Positions 9,078 through 18,162 of a DNA stretch of 64,000 nt are shown here, in pieces (the stretch's first letter is position 1; every line of letters begins with the position of its first letter). Under the pieces are notes generated by a model. The model searched no databases, had not been told where the DNA came from, and worked only from the letters and a program-made list of their open reading frames with translations. The translations under genes were made by a program, and so were the position numbers. Source of the stretch: an uncultured Clostridia bacterium (lineage in GTDB: Bacteria > Bacillota > Clostridia > Oscillospirales > Oscillospiraceae); contig CAMEER010000001.1 of assembly GCA_945915065.1 (NCBI GenBank), forward strand, positions 90,819-154,818, written 5' to 3'.

Positions 9078-9701
9078 ATGGAGATGCAAAACAACAAGGA
9101 AGAAGTGCCGTTTTCCCACTATCTGGCACTTTTTGAGAAGCTTGATTCCCACGAGGCGGCACAGCGCTGCGGCGTTCCCTTTGCCGACGGCTGCTTTACG
9201 GTGCGCCTGCTGGACACGGAGTACCGCATCGCATGGCCAGACTACGCCATTACGGCAGACCGGGAGGATGGGTTGGTCATGACCAACCTGCTGTGGCAGA
9301 CCTTTTTGCTGCGGTATCTGCTGGAGGGAAAACAAGCGGCGCTGTCGCTGGGCTACAAGACCTTCCGGGAGATGCCCTGGGGCGAGCTGTATATCATGCC
9401 CTATACGGGGCGATGCCTGAAACGGGCCGCCTTCACCTTCGGCTCCCAGGTGGCCGCCTTCGCCGCCGCCTGTGAGCGGATGGGCGGTGAAAAGCTGCCC
9501 CACGGAGACGCGGGCTATGGCTTTGCGTTTCTGGGGGGCTATCGGATGCAGATCATGATCTATGCCGGGGACGAGGAGTTTCCGCCCTCCAGCCAGATCC
9601 TGTACTCCGACAATTTTGCCTCCGGCTTTTCCGCGGAGGATCGCGTGGTGGCGAGTGATATCCTGATCACCGCCATCCGACAAGAGATGAAAAGGAACTA
9701 A
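9078..9701 (+). CDS. DUF3786-like protein
   Basis: MEMQNNKEEVPFSHYLALFEKLDSHEAAQRCGVPF...LWQTFLLRYLL...; start chosen after acsV stop. Confidence 0.65.
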   Translation: MEMQNNKEEVPFSHYLALFEKLDSHEAAQRCGVPFADGCFTVRLLDTEYRIAWPDYAITADREDGLVMTNLLWQTFLLRYLLEGKQAALSLGYKTFREMPWGELYIMPYTGRCLKRAAFTFGSQVAAFAAACERMGGEKLPHGDAGYGFAFLGGYRMQIMIYAGDEEFPPSSQILYSDNFASGFSAEDRVVASDILITAIRQEMKRN

Positions 9702-9707
9702 GAAAGC

Positions 9708-10649
9708 ATGAGTTTTACCTATCTGAACCTGCAGGGCACGCTGGAGCACATTACGGTGACGTCCGAGGAGATCGACCGTCAGCTGCAGCGGCTGCTGCAG
9801 GCCAACCCCCGTATCGTACCCGTCACAGACCGGGCTGCCGCGCTGGGCGATGAACTGGTGCTGGACTACGCCGGATTTTCCGAGGGTGTCCAGTTCCCCG
9901 GCGGCACCGCCGAAAAGCAGACGCTGACGCTGGGCAGCGGTATGTTCATCCCCGGCTTTGAGGAGCAGCTGGTGGGCGCCAACATCGGCGACGACGTGAC
10001 GGTGACCGTCACCTTCCCCACCGAGTACCATGCCCCGGAGCTGGCGGGCAAGGCGGCGGAGTTCCGCTGTCATGTCCATGAGATCCGCAGCCACACTTCC
10101 TATGAACTGGACGATACCTTCGCCAGAGAGGTGGGGCAGTGCGACACCGTGGAGCAGATGCGTGTCATGGTGGGCAAGGCACTACAGGAGTACTATGATG
10201 AGCGGGCCGAGCAGGAGCTGCGCTGGCAGCTGATGCATCAGGCGGCGGCCACCGTGGAGGAGCAGCCCTCGGAGGAGGAGCTGGACCGCATGGTGGAGGC
10301 CCAGATGGAGACGCTGACGGCACAATTGGCCCAGAAGGGCCTGACGCTGGAGGCCTACTGCCAGTTTACCGGCAGCGACGAGGCCCAACTGCGGCAGGAT
10401 ATGCGGCCCGACGCGCTGGAGGCGTTCCGCACCCAGAAGGCGGTGGAAAAGATCGCGGCGCTGGAGAATCTCTCCGTCAGCGACGAGGAGATGAACGCCG
10501 CGTTTGAGAAGATCTGCGCCGACAACAACATGCGCGCCGAGGATCTCCAGCCCTATTTTGACAACGGCTTTATCACCGTGGTCCAACAGCAGCTGCTGCG
10601 GGAAAAGGCCACGGATCTGGTGCGCCGCGCGGCGCGCATCACACAGTGA
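9708..10649 (+). CDS. trigger-factor-like FKBP-type peptidyl-prolyl isomerase/chaperone without recognisable ribosome-binding domain
   Basis: VLDYAGFSEGVQFPGGTAEKQTLTLGSGMFIPGFEEQLVGANIGDDVTVTVTFPTEYHAPELAGKAAEFRCHVHEI = TF PPIase core, then TF-like helical C-terminus; only ~45 aa precede the PPIase. Confidence 0.85.
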   Translation: MSFTYLNLQGTLEHITVTSEEIDRQLQRLLQANPRIVPVTDRAAALGDELVLDYAGFSEGVQFPGGTAEKQTLTLGSGMFIPGFEEQLVGANIGDDVTVTVTFPTEYHAPELAGKAAEFRCHVHEIRSHTSYELDDTFAREVGQCDTVEQMRVMVGKALQEYYDERAEQELRWQLMHQAAATVEEQPSEEELDRMVEAQMETLTAQLAQKGLTLEAYCQFTGSDEAQLRQDMRPDALEAFRTQKAVEKIAALENLSVSDEEMNAAFEKICADNNMRAEDLQPYFDNGFITVVQQQLLREKATDLVRRAARITQ

Positions 10650-10724
10650 CCACTGGCGCACCGGGCGCCGCAGGATATATCATTATTTCAGGGACGACCT
10701 GAGGATAACAAGGAGGATAACCCC

Positions 10725-12533
10725 ATGGCAATCGAATTCAAAGACGGCAAGTATGTAGACGAGACCGGTCACGTTACGCTGGATCCCACCGTTTACAAAG
10801 ACTGGCAGATCGCCGCGGAAGCCGAAAAGACCCTTCCGTCCGTGGAGTATTTCCGCGAGAAGCTGGGCCTGCTTCCCGATGAGATCATCCCCTATGGCAA
10901 GACCCCGAAGATGGACTTCATCAAGATCATGAACCGCCTGAAGGATAAGCCCGACGGCAAGTTTATCGAGGTTACCGCCATTACCCCCACGCCCTTCGGC
11001 GAGGGTAAATCCACGGTTTCTCTGGGCTTGATCGAAGGTCTCGGCAAGCTGGGCCTCAACGTTGGCGGCGCGCTGCGTCAGCCCTCCGGCGGCCCCACCA
11101 TGAACGTGAAGGGTACCGCTGCCGGCGGCGGCAACGCACTGCTCATGCCCATGACCGAGTTCTCCCTGGGTCTGACCGGCGACATCAACGACATTATGAA
11201 CGCCCACAACCTGGCCATGGTGGCCCTGAACGCCCGTATGCAGCACGAGCGCAATAACAGCGACGAATGGCTGGCCAAGAAGGGCCTGAAGCGTCTGGAC
11301 ATCGACCCCAAGCGCGTGGAGATGGGCTGGGTCATGGACTTCTGCGCACAGGGCCTGCGCAACATCATCATCGGCATCGGCGGCCGTCTGGACGGCTTCA
11401 TGATGGAGTCCAAGTTCGGCATCGCTGTGGGCTCCGAGCTGATGGCGATTCTGGCGGTGGCCCGCGACCTGAAGGATCTGCGGGAGCGTATCGGCAAGAT
11501 CGTGGTGGCCTATGACCGCAAGGGCAACCCCGTCACCACCGAGGATCTGGAAGTTGCCGGCGCCATGACCGCATGGATGCGCAACACCATCAACCCCACC
11601 ATGTGCTACACCGTGGAGCATCAGCCTGTGCTGGTCCACGCCGGCCCCTTTGCCAACATCGCCATCGGCCAGTCCTCCGTCATCGCCGACCGTCTGGCCC
11701 TGAAGCTGTTTGACTATCATGTGACCGAGTCCGGCTTCGCCGCCGACATCGGCTTTGAGAAGTTCTGGAACGTCAAGACCCGTCTGTCCGGCCTGACCCC
11801 GAACGTCTCCGTTCTGGTCGCGACCGTCCGCGCGCTCAAGATGCACGGCGGCGGCCCGAAGGTCACCCCGGGCGCTCCCCTGCCCAAGGAATACACCGAG
11901 GAGAACCTCGAGCTTCTGGAAAAGGGCACCTGCAACCTGTTCCACCATGTCAACACCATCAAGAAGTCCGGCATCAACCCGGTCGTCTGCATCAACCGCT
12001 TCTACACCGATACCGACGCGGAGATCGCCCTGCTCAAGAAGCTGTGCCAGGAGCGCGGCATCCGCTGCGCCGAGTCCAACCACTGGCGGTTTGGCGGCGA
12101 AGGCGCCATCGAGTTGGCCAAGGCCGTTGTGGAAGCCTGCGAAGAGCCGGTCAAGGTCAAGTTCCTGTATGATCTCGACATGCCGCTGCGGCAGCGCGTT
12201 GAGCTGATCGCCAAGGAAGTCTACGGCGCCGACGGCGTGGATTGGGCGCCTCTGGCGGTGGAAAAGGCCCAGCGCTTCGAGAGCGATCCCAAGTACGCCG
12301 ACTACTGCACCATGATGGTCAAGACCCATCTGTCCCTGTCTGACGATCCCACCAAGAAGGGCGTGCCCACCGGCTGGCGTCTTGCCATCCGTGATATCCT
12401 GGAGTACGGCGGCGCCAAGTTCCTGTGCCCCATGGCCGGCACCATCTCCATGATGCCCGGCACAGCCGCCGATCCGGCGTATCGCCGTATCGACGTTGAC
12501 ACCGAGACCGGTGAGGTTTCCGGCCTGTTCTGA
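10725..12533 (+). CDS. fhs: formate-tetrahydrofolate ligase
   Basis: [56 protein letters not shown]. Confidence 0.97.
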   Translation: MAIEFKDGKYVDETGHVTLDPTVYKDWQIAAEAEKTLPSVEYFREKLGLLPDEIIPYGKTPKMDFIKIMNRLKDKPDGKFIEVTAITPTPFGEGKSTVSLGLIEGLGKLGLNVGGALRQPSGGPTMNVKGTAAGGGNALLMPMTEFSLGLTGDINDIMNAHNLAMVALNARMQHERNNSDEWLAKKGLKRLDIDPKRVEMGWVMDFCAQGLRNIIIGIGGRLDGFMMESKFGIAVGSELMAILAVARDLKDLRERIGKIVVAYDRKGNPVTTEDLEVAGAMTAWMRNTINPTMCYTVEHQPVLVHAGPFANIAIGQSSVIADRLALKLFDYHVTESGFAADIGFEKFWNVKTRLSGLTPNVSVLVATVRALKMHGGGPKVTPGAPLPKEYTEENLELLEKGTCNLFHHVNTIKKSGINPVVCINRFYTDTDAEIALLKKLCQERGIRCAESNHWRFGGEGAIELAKAVVEACEEPVKVKFLYDLDMPLRQRVELIAKEVYGADGVDWAPLAVEKAQRFESDPKYADYCTMMVKTHLSLSDDPTKKGVPTGWRLAIRDILEYGGAKFLCPMAGTISMMPGTAADPAYRRIDVDTETGEVSGLF

Positions 12534-12557
12534 GAACCGGTACGAAGTCATTTCCCA

Positions 12558-12589
12558 AAACTCCGGCGGCTGCGCCGCCGGAGTTTTTC
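12558..12589 (+). terminator. intrinsic terminator after fhs
   Basis: CTCCGGCGGC-TGC-GCCGCCGGAG followed by TTTTT; A-run upstream. Confidence 0.85.
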
Positions 12590-12609
12590 AACAGAAGGGT
12601 TATTTTGCC

Positions 12610-12939
12610 ATGAAACGAGAGGTTACCATCGACTATTTCGATCCCACCCGCACCCAAGTGGGGCGGCGCGACAGCCTGAATATCCTGTTGATCGCCACCA
12701 ACCGCACCGATGCGCCCCGTGAGACGGAGATCACCTTTTTCGGCGACGACGGCAGACGGCTGCTGCGGCTTTACCGTGAGACGCGGCTGCTGCCGCCCCA
12801 TGAGCACAGCCATCTGTATTTCCGTCTGCCGGAGGGGTGCTTTCAAATGGCGGGGGATGCGGAGGAGCTGCGGCTGTTTGCTGCCGCGGGCGATGTGACC
12901 GGACGGGAGAAGAGCAAGCTGATCTTTCTGACAGACTGA
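12610..12939 (+). CDS. hypothetical protein, ~109 aa, in WLP island
   Basis: MKREVTIDYFDPTRTQVGRRDSLNILLIATNRTDAPRETEITFFGDDGRR...; sits between fhs and fchA, no family recognised. Confidence 0.6.
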   Translation: MKREVTIDYFDPTRTQVGRRDSLNILLIATNRTDAPRETEITFFGDDGRRLLRLYRETRLLPPHEHSHLYFRLPEGCFQMAGDAEELRLFAAAGDVTGREKSKLIFLTD

Positions 12940-12959
12940 TAGATAAAGAGGAGAGAACT

Positions 12960-13580
12960 ATGGATTATACTACCAAGTCCTGCCGTGAATTTGTCACGGT
13001 GCTGGCTTCCAACGAGCCGGCTCCCGGCGGCGGCGGCGCGTCCGCGCTGGTGGCTGCCGTCGGTACGGCGCTGGGCAATATGGTCGGTTCCCTGACCGTG
13101 GGCAAGAAGAAGTACGCCGATGTGGAGGCGGAGATCGTCGCCCTGCAGAAGAAGTGCGACGCATTGCAGACGGAGCTGCTGGATCAGGTGCCTGCTGATG
13201 CCGAGGGGTTTGTGCCGCTGGCCAGAGCCTACGGTATCCCCAAGGACGATCCCGACCGGCCCCGCATCATGGAGGAGGCCACCATCACCGCATGTCAGGT
13301 GCCCATGCACATTATGGAGCTGTGCTGCGAGGCCATCGACGCCATCGCCGTGTTCGCGGAGAAGGGCTCCCGCCTGGCGGTGTCCGATGCCGGCTGCGGC
13401 GCGGTGATCGTGAAAGCGGCCCTGCAGGCGGCGTCTTTGAACGTGTTCATCAACACCAAGACGCTGCAGAACCGGGCGCTGGCCGAGGAGATGAACGCCA
13501 AGTGCCTGGCGATGCTGGACACCTACGGCAAGAAGGCCGACGGTATTTTTGAGACCGTCAAGGCCGGCTTCTTCAAATAA
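12960..13580 (+). CDS. fchA: methenyltetrahydrofolate cyclohydrolase (FTCD-type)
   Basis: EFVTVLASNEPAPGGGGASALVAAVGTALGNMVGSLTVGKKKY; RBS before ATG at 12960. Confidence 0.92.
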   Translation: MDYTTKSCREFVTVLASNEPAPGGGGASALVAAVGTALGNMVGSLTVGKKKYADVEAEIVALQKKCDALQTELLDQVPADAEGFVPLARAYGIPKDDPDRPRIMEEATITACQVPMHIMELCCEAIDAIAVFAEKGSRLAVSDAGCGAVIVKAALQAASLNVFINTKTLQNRALAEEMNAKCLAMLDTYGKKADGIFETVKAGFFK

Positions 13581-13594
13581 GGGAGGATCATACT

Positions 13595-14473
13595 ATGGCA
13601 AAGCAATTACTGGGCAAAGAAGTGACCGCCGCCATGAACGAGAAGCTGCAGCAGCGTGTGGCGGCGCTGAAGGAAAAGGGCGTGACGCCGAAGCTGGCCA
13701 TCGTCCGCTGCGGTGAGAATCCCTCCGATCTGTCCTATGAAAAGGGCGCCACCTCCCGTGCCGAGCTGATCGGCGTGGACGTGGTGAAGTTCGTGCTGCC
13801 GGAGGATGTGACCAAGGAGGCCCTCATCGACCAGATCGAAGCCATCAACGTCGACGATACCATCCACGGCTGCCTGCTGTTCCGTCCGCTGCCCAAGCAT
13901 CTGAAGGCGGATCAGGACGAGATCTGCAACCATCTGGCCGCCTGCAAGGATGTGGATTCTATGACCGATCTGTCCAATGCCGGTGTGTTCATGGGCAAGA
14001 AGCTGGGCTTCGCCCCCTGCACGCCTCAGGCCTGCATGGAGATTCTGGATTACTACGGCATTGACTGCACCGGCAAGAAGGCCGTTGTCATCGGCCGCTC
14101 TCTGGTGGTGGGCAAGCCCGCCGCCATGATGCTGCTGGGCAAGAACGCCACCGTGACCGTATGCCACACCAAGACCCGTGACGTGCAGGCTGTGGCCCGG
14201 GAGGCGGACATTCTGGTGTCTGCCGCCGGTGTGCTGAAGAGCCTGACCAAGGACTATGTGCGGCCCGGTCAGATCGTCATCGACGTGTCCATGAACTGGG
14301 CTCCTGATAAGGTTACCTCCAAGGGCAAGGGCGGCATGGCGGGCGACGCCGTGTTCAGCGAAGTGGAGCCTGTCGTTGAGGCCATTACCCCGGTGCCCGG
14401 CGGCGTGGGCGCCGTCACCACCTCCGTGCTGATCGGTCATGTGGTGGAGGCCGCCGAGCGCACGCTGGCGTAA
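13595..14473 (+). CDS. folD: bifunctional methylene-THF dehydrogenase/methenyl-THF cyclohydrolase
   Basis: SYEKGATSRAELIG, VIGRSLVVGKPAAMMLLGKNATVTVCHTKT, PGGVGAVTTSVLIGHVVEAA. Confidence 0.95.
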   Translation: MAKQLLGKEVTAAMNEKLQQRVAALKEKGVTPKLAIVRCGENPSDLSYEKGATSRAELIGVDVVKFVLPEDVTKEALIDQIEAINVDDTIHGCLLFRPLPKHLKADQDEICNHLAACKDVDSMTDLSNAGVFMGKKLGFAPCTPQACMEILDYYGIDCTGKKAVVIGRSLVVGKPAAMMLLGKNATVTVCHTKTRDVQAVAREADILVSAAGVLKSLTKDYVRPGQIVIDVSMNWAPDKVTSKGKGGMAGDAVFSEVEPVVEAITPVPGGVGAVTTSVLIGHVVEAAERTLA

Positions 14474-14485
14474 GGAGGGCGGAAC

Positions 14486-15304
14486 ATGAATCTGTTTGCA
14501 CCTGCTGAGATCGCGGCCAACTACGCCGAAGCCGGCGTGAAAAAGAGCAGTATGCCGGTCAGCAAGATGCTGCTGTTGGGGATTCTGGCCGGTATGCTGA
14601 TCGCGTTTCCCTCCTGCGTGACCAATATGGCCAGCTATGGGCTGGACAACAACAGTGTGATCCGGGCTGTCTCCGGCCTGCTGTTTGCCTTCGGCCTGGG
14701 TATGGTGATCCTTATCGGCGCGGAGCTGTTCACCGGCAATACGCTGATCTTCATCAGCGTGCTGGAAAAGAAGGTCCAGGTGACCGCCATGCTGAAGGAC
14801 TGGCTGTTTGTGTACATCGGCAACTTCATCGGCTCTCTGCTGGTGGCGGTGCTGTGCGCCAAATTCGGCTGGCTGTCCGCCAGCGGTAATCTGCTGGCTA
14901 CCTACGCTATGAAAGTGGCGCTGGGCAAGATGACCATGCCCTTCCAGAATGCGTTCTTCATGGGCTTCCTGTGCAACGTACTGGTGACCATCGGCGTGCT
15001 GCTGAGTCTGGGCGCCAAGGATACCATGGGCCGGTTTATCGGCGCGTGGGCGCCGGTGATGTTCTTCGTCACCTGCGGCTTCAACCACTCCATCGCCGAC
15101 ATGACCTACTGCACCATGGGTCTGTTTGCCAAGACGGTGCCTGCCTATGTGGAGACGGCACAGGCGCTGGGCGCGGATCTGAGCGCCCTGACCTGGGGCA
15201 ACTACTTTGTGGGGAATATGCTGCCGGTAACGCTGGGCAACATATTGGGCGGCCTGTTTGTGGGCTTCACCATGTGGTTCGGCTTTTTGCGGAAAGCAAA
15301 GTAA
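14486..15304 (+). CDS. formate/nitrite transporter (FNT/FocA) family protein
   Basis: GAELFTGNTLIFISVLEKKV, GFNHSIADMTY, NMLPVTLGNILGGLFVG. Confidence 0.92.
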   Translation: MNLFAPAEIAANYAEAGVKKSSMPVSKMLLLGILAGMLIAFPSCVTNMASYGLDNNSVIRAVSGLLFAFGLGMVILIGAELFTGNTLIFISVLEKKVQVTAMLKDWLFVYIGNFIGSLLVAVLCAKFGWLSASGNLLATYAMKVALGKMTMPFQNAFFMGFLCNVLVTIGVLLSLGAKDTMGRFIGAWAPVMFFVTCGFNHSIADMTYCTMGLFAKTVPAYVETAQALGADLSALTWGNYFVGNMLPVTLGNILGGLFVGFTMWFGFLRKAK

Positions 15305-15314
15305 AAAATAACCG

Positions 15315-15349
15315 CCATAACCTCCGGCAAAGCCGGAGGTTATGGGTTT
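15315..15349 (+). terminator. intrinsic terminator after FNT gene
   Basis: CCATAACCTCCGGC-AAA-GCCGGAGGTTATGG followed by GTTTTG. Confidence 0.75.
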
Positions 15350-15367
15350 TGTAAGGAGGCGTTTGCC

Positions 15368-16066
15368 TTGGACAAAAACGATACGCTGATCCTGTGCTGC
15401 GCCTCGGTGCGCCGCCATCTGGACGCGGCGCAGAAGAAAATGGGGACGGATTTCCCCGTGCGGGAACTGGACTGGGAGAATCACAAGGAGCCCGCGGTGA
15501 TGCATGAGACGCTGCGGCGCACCATGGCGGCGCTGCCGCCGTCTGTGACCACAGTGCTGTCCTGCGTGGGCAGCTGCGGCGGCGTGTGGGAGGGCGTGAC
15601 CCTGCCCTGCCGCACGGTGATGCCCCGGGTGGACGACTGCGTGACCATGCTGCTGCAGACCGGCGATACGCTGCGCCCGGACGCCAAGCAGGAGGGGCAC
15701 ATCTATTTCCGGGACTGTGACCGGGGCGAGCACTCGGTGGCGGCCTTCAAGGATGAGATCTGCCGCCGCTACGGCATGGAGATCGGAACGTCCATCTTCG
15801 GCGGCTTCATGGAGGGGTACCACCATGCCGACATGATCGACACCGGCGTATACGACTGCTATGCCGAGGATTTTGTGGCGGAGATGCAGCGGTGTGCCGA
15901 TCTGATCCGCTGCGATCTGGACTATGTGACCGGCAGCAACCGGGTGCTGGAAAATCTGGTGGCCGGGCGTTGGGAAACGCAGTTTCTGGTGCTGGAAACG
16001 GGACATACTGTGAAAGAAGCGGACTTCTTCCCGGAGGGTGAGCCGGGCCGGAGACTGCTGTACTGA
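15368..16066 (+). CDS. DUF1638-like protein (TTG start)
   Basis: LILCCASVRRHLDAAQ..., VLSCVGSCGGVWEGVTLPCRTVMPRVDDCVTMLL; AAGGAGG RBS. Confidence 0.65.
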   Translation: MDKNDTLILCCASVRRHLDAAQKKMGTDFPVRELDWENHKEPAVMHETLRRTMAALPPSVTTVLSCVGSCGGVWEGVTLPCRTVMPRVDDCVTMLLQTGDTLRPDAKQEGHIYFRDCDRGEHSVAAFKDEICRRYGMEIGTSIFGGFMEGYHHADMIDTGVYDCYAEDFVAEMQRCADLIRCDLDYVTGSNRVLENLVAGRWETQFLVLETGHTVKEADFFPEGEPGRRLLY

Positions 16067-16087
16067 TGGAAACAGGAGGTATTTGCC

Positions 16088-16912
16088 ATGATTATGGACG
16101 GTTGTCAGGGAAAACCCCGCACGCCTACCATCCGGGAGAAGATTTGCCCTGTGTGCGGCAGCACCATCGAGATCTTCTCCACCGATACGGCGGTGGCCTG
16201 TGAGCATTGCGGCTTTGTGGCCTACAACGACGCCCTCAGCTGCGTACAATGGTGCCAGTATGCCCGGAAATGCGTGGGCGACGACATGTATGAGAAGATG
16301 ATGGAGATCGCCCGGCGCCAGAAGGCGGAAAAAGAGAAACGGGAAATGACCGTGACCGAGAAAAAGCGTGCTCTGCGGCAGAAACTGCGCACCATGGAAC
16401 GGATGCTGCCCCAGGCCTACCGGGACGAAAGCGCCGCGGCCATCTGCCGTCAGGTCATGGGTCTGCCGGAGTTTGAGGCGGCGCAGGTGGTATTCGCCTT
16501 CGTGGGCACGGAGCGGGAGATCGACACCACGGCGCTGCTGCGCCATGTGCTGCAAAGCGGAAAAACGTTGTGCCTGCCCCGGTGCGGTGCGGGATATACC
16601 ATGGATCTGTGCCGGGTGGACACGCTGGAGCAGCTGGCGCCGGGGACTTACGGGATCCTGGAGCCGGTGGAGAATTGCCCCCCGCTGGAGGCGGAGGACA
16701 TCGATTTTGTGGCGGCGCCGTGCCTCTCCTGCGACCGGCAGGGCAACCGGCTGGGACAGGGAGGCGGTTACTACGACCGGTTCTTTGCCCGCTATCACGG
16801 AAACGCGGCATTGCTGTGCCGGGAAAAGCTGCTGTCGGAGGAGATCCCTGTGGAGCCCCACGACAAGCGGTTTGAGCTGATCGTGACGGAAAACGCTGTG
16901 TACCGCATATAA
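16088..16912 (+). CDS. N-terminal zinc-ribbon module fused to 5-formyltetrahydrofolate cyclo-ligase
   Basis: CPVCGSTIEIFSTDTAVACEHCGFVAYNDALSCVQWCQYARKCVG, then MTVTEKKRALRQKLRTM...GNRLGQGGGYYDRFFAR (5-FCL signature), one open frame. Confidence 0.88.
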   Translation: MIMDGCQGKPRTPTIREKICPVCGSTIEIFSTDTAVACEHCGFVAYNDALSCVQWCQYARKCVGDDMYEKMMEIARRQKAEKEKREMTVTEKKRALRQKLRTMERMLPQAYRDESAAAICRQVMGLPEFEAAQVVFAFVGTEREIDTTALLRHVLQSGKTLCLPRCGAGYTMDLCRVDTLEQLAPGTYGILEPVENCPPLEAEDIDFVAAPCLSCDRQGNRLGQGGGYYDRFFARYHGNAALLCREKLLSEEIPVEPHDKRFELIVTENAVYRI

Positions 16913-16954
16913 AAAACACCGCTGTGCAGCTCAGCAGGCACAGCGGTGTTTTTT
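16911..16954. terminator. bidirectional terminator between convergent 5-FCL and prfB
   Basis: AAAAACACCGCTGTGC...GCACAGCGGTGTTTTT. Confidence 0.85.
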
Positions 16955-16962
16955 ATGGAAAA

Positions 16963-18084
16963 TTACTTCAATTCGCCGTTGGCGGCGGCAGTCAGGTAGG
17001 CGTTGATGAAACCGTCGATATCGCCATCCATCACCGCCTGGATGTTGCCCATCTCATAGCCGGTTCGGGTGTCCTTGGCCAGCGTGTAGGGCATGAACAC
17101 ATAGGAGCGGATCTGGCTGCCCCACTCGATCTTCATCTGCACGCCCTTGATGTCGCTGATCTTCTCGGCGTGCTGCTGCAGCTTCAGCTCCGCCAGCTTG
17201 GCCTTCAGCATCTTCATGGCGTTGTCCCGGTTCTGGAACTGGCTGCGCTCCGTCTGGCAGAATACCACGATGCCGGTGGGCAGGTGGGTCAGGCGGACGG
17301 CGGAGGAGGTCTTGTTGATGTGCTGGCCGCCGGCACCGGAGGAGCGGCAGGCCTGCATCTCGATCTCCTCGGGACGGATCTCGATCTCGCTGTCGTCGGC
17401 CAGCTCCGGCATGACCTCCAGTGCGGCAAAGCTGGTCTGGCGGCGGGCGTTGGCGTCAAAGGGGCTGACGCGGACCAGACGGTGGACGCCGTTCTCACTC
17501 TTCAGATAGCCGTAGGCGTTCTCTCCCTCAATAAGGATGGTGGCGGACTTGATGCCCGCTTCTTCGCCGGCCTCGTAGTCCATCAGCTGATAGGTGTAGC
17601 CGTGGCGCTCGGCCCAGCGGGTGTACATACGGTAGAGCATCTCCGTCCAGTCCTGGGCCTCGGTGCCGCCGGCACCGGCGTGGAAGGTGAGAATGGCGTT
17701 GTTGGCGTCGTATTCGCCGGACAGCAGCGCCGCCAGACGCCGCTCGCTGATCTCTTTTTCCAGCGTGTTGTAGCCCTCGATCACGTCGGGCAGCTGAGAG
17801 GCATCGTCCTCCTCCTGAGCCATCTCGCACAGAGTCAGGGTATCCTCCCATTCGCTGACCAGACGGTCATGCTTCTTGATCTTGTTCTCCAGCCGCTTGA
17901 TCTGCTGGCTGACCTTCTGGCTGCGCTCCAGGTTGTTCCAGAAGCCGTCCTGCTCCGTTTCCTTCTGAAGAGCGGAAAGCTCCTCCCGGGCCTTGGGGAT
18001 GCCCAGCGCCTTTTCCAGCTCGCCCAGAGTGGGCTCCAGCGCCAGCAGCTTCTGCTTATATTCGTCGTATTCGATCACTGCCAT
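16963..18084 (-). CDS. prfB: peptide chain release factor 2, no programmed frameshift
   Basis: GAGGTEAQDWTEMLYRMY, RSSGAGGQHINKTSSAVRLTHLPTG; single continuous ORF. Confidence 0.95.
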   Translation of the reverse strand: MAVIEYDEYKQKLLALEPTLGELEKALGIPKAREELSALQKETEQDGFWNNLERSQKVSQQIKRLENKIKKHDRLVSEWEDTLTLCEMAQEEDDASQLPDVIEGYNTLEKEISERRLAALLSGEYDANNAILTFHAGAGGTEAQDWTEMLYRMYTRWAERHGYTYQLMDYEAGEEAGIKSATILIEGENAYGYLKSENGVHRLVRVSPFDANARRQTSFAALEVMPELADDSEIEIRPEEIEMQACRSSGAGGQHINKTSSAVRLTHLPTGIVVFCQTERSQFQNRDNAMKMLKAKLAELKLQQHAEKISDIKGVQMKIEWGSQIRSYVFMPYTLAKDTRTGYEMGNIQAVMDGDIDGFINAYLTAAANGELK

Positions 18085-18162
18085 ATGTGGTAATCTCCTT
18101 GCTTGTAGATTTCAGTAACTAAATTATTATATCCGGAAAACCGGTATCTGTAAAGGGGAAAA

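Noticed and set aside
10683-12551. 622-aa minus-strand ORF opposite fhs
   Set aside because: Antisense artefact; fhs is unambiguous.
13607-16861. 1084-aa minus-strand ORF opposite folD, FNT, DUF1638 and 5-FCL genes
   Set aside because: Low-complexity His/Gln/Arg/Gly-rich translation typical of antisense reading of high-GC codon-biased genes; sense genes are well supported.
16924-18093. 389-aa plus-strand ORF opposite prfB
   Set aside because: Antisense artefact; RF2 motifs lie on the minus strand.
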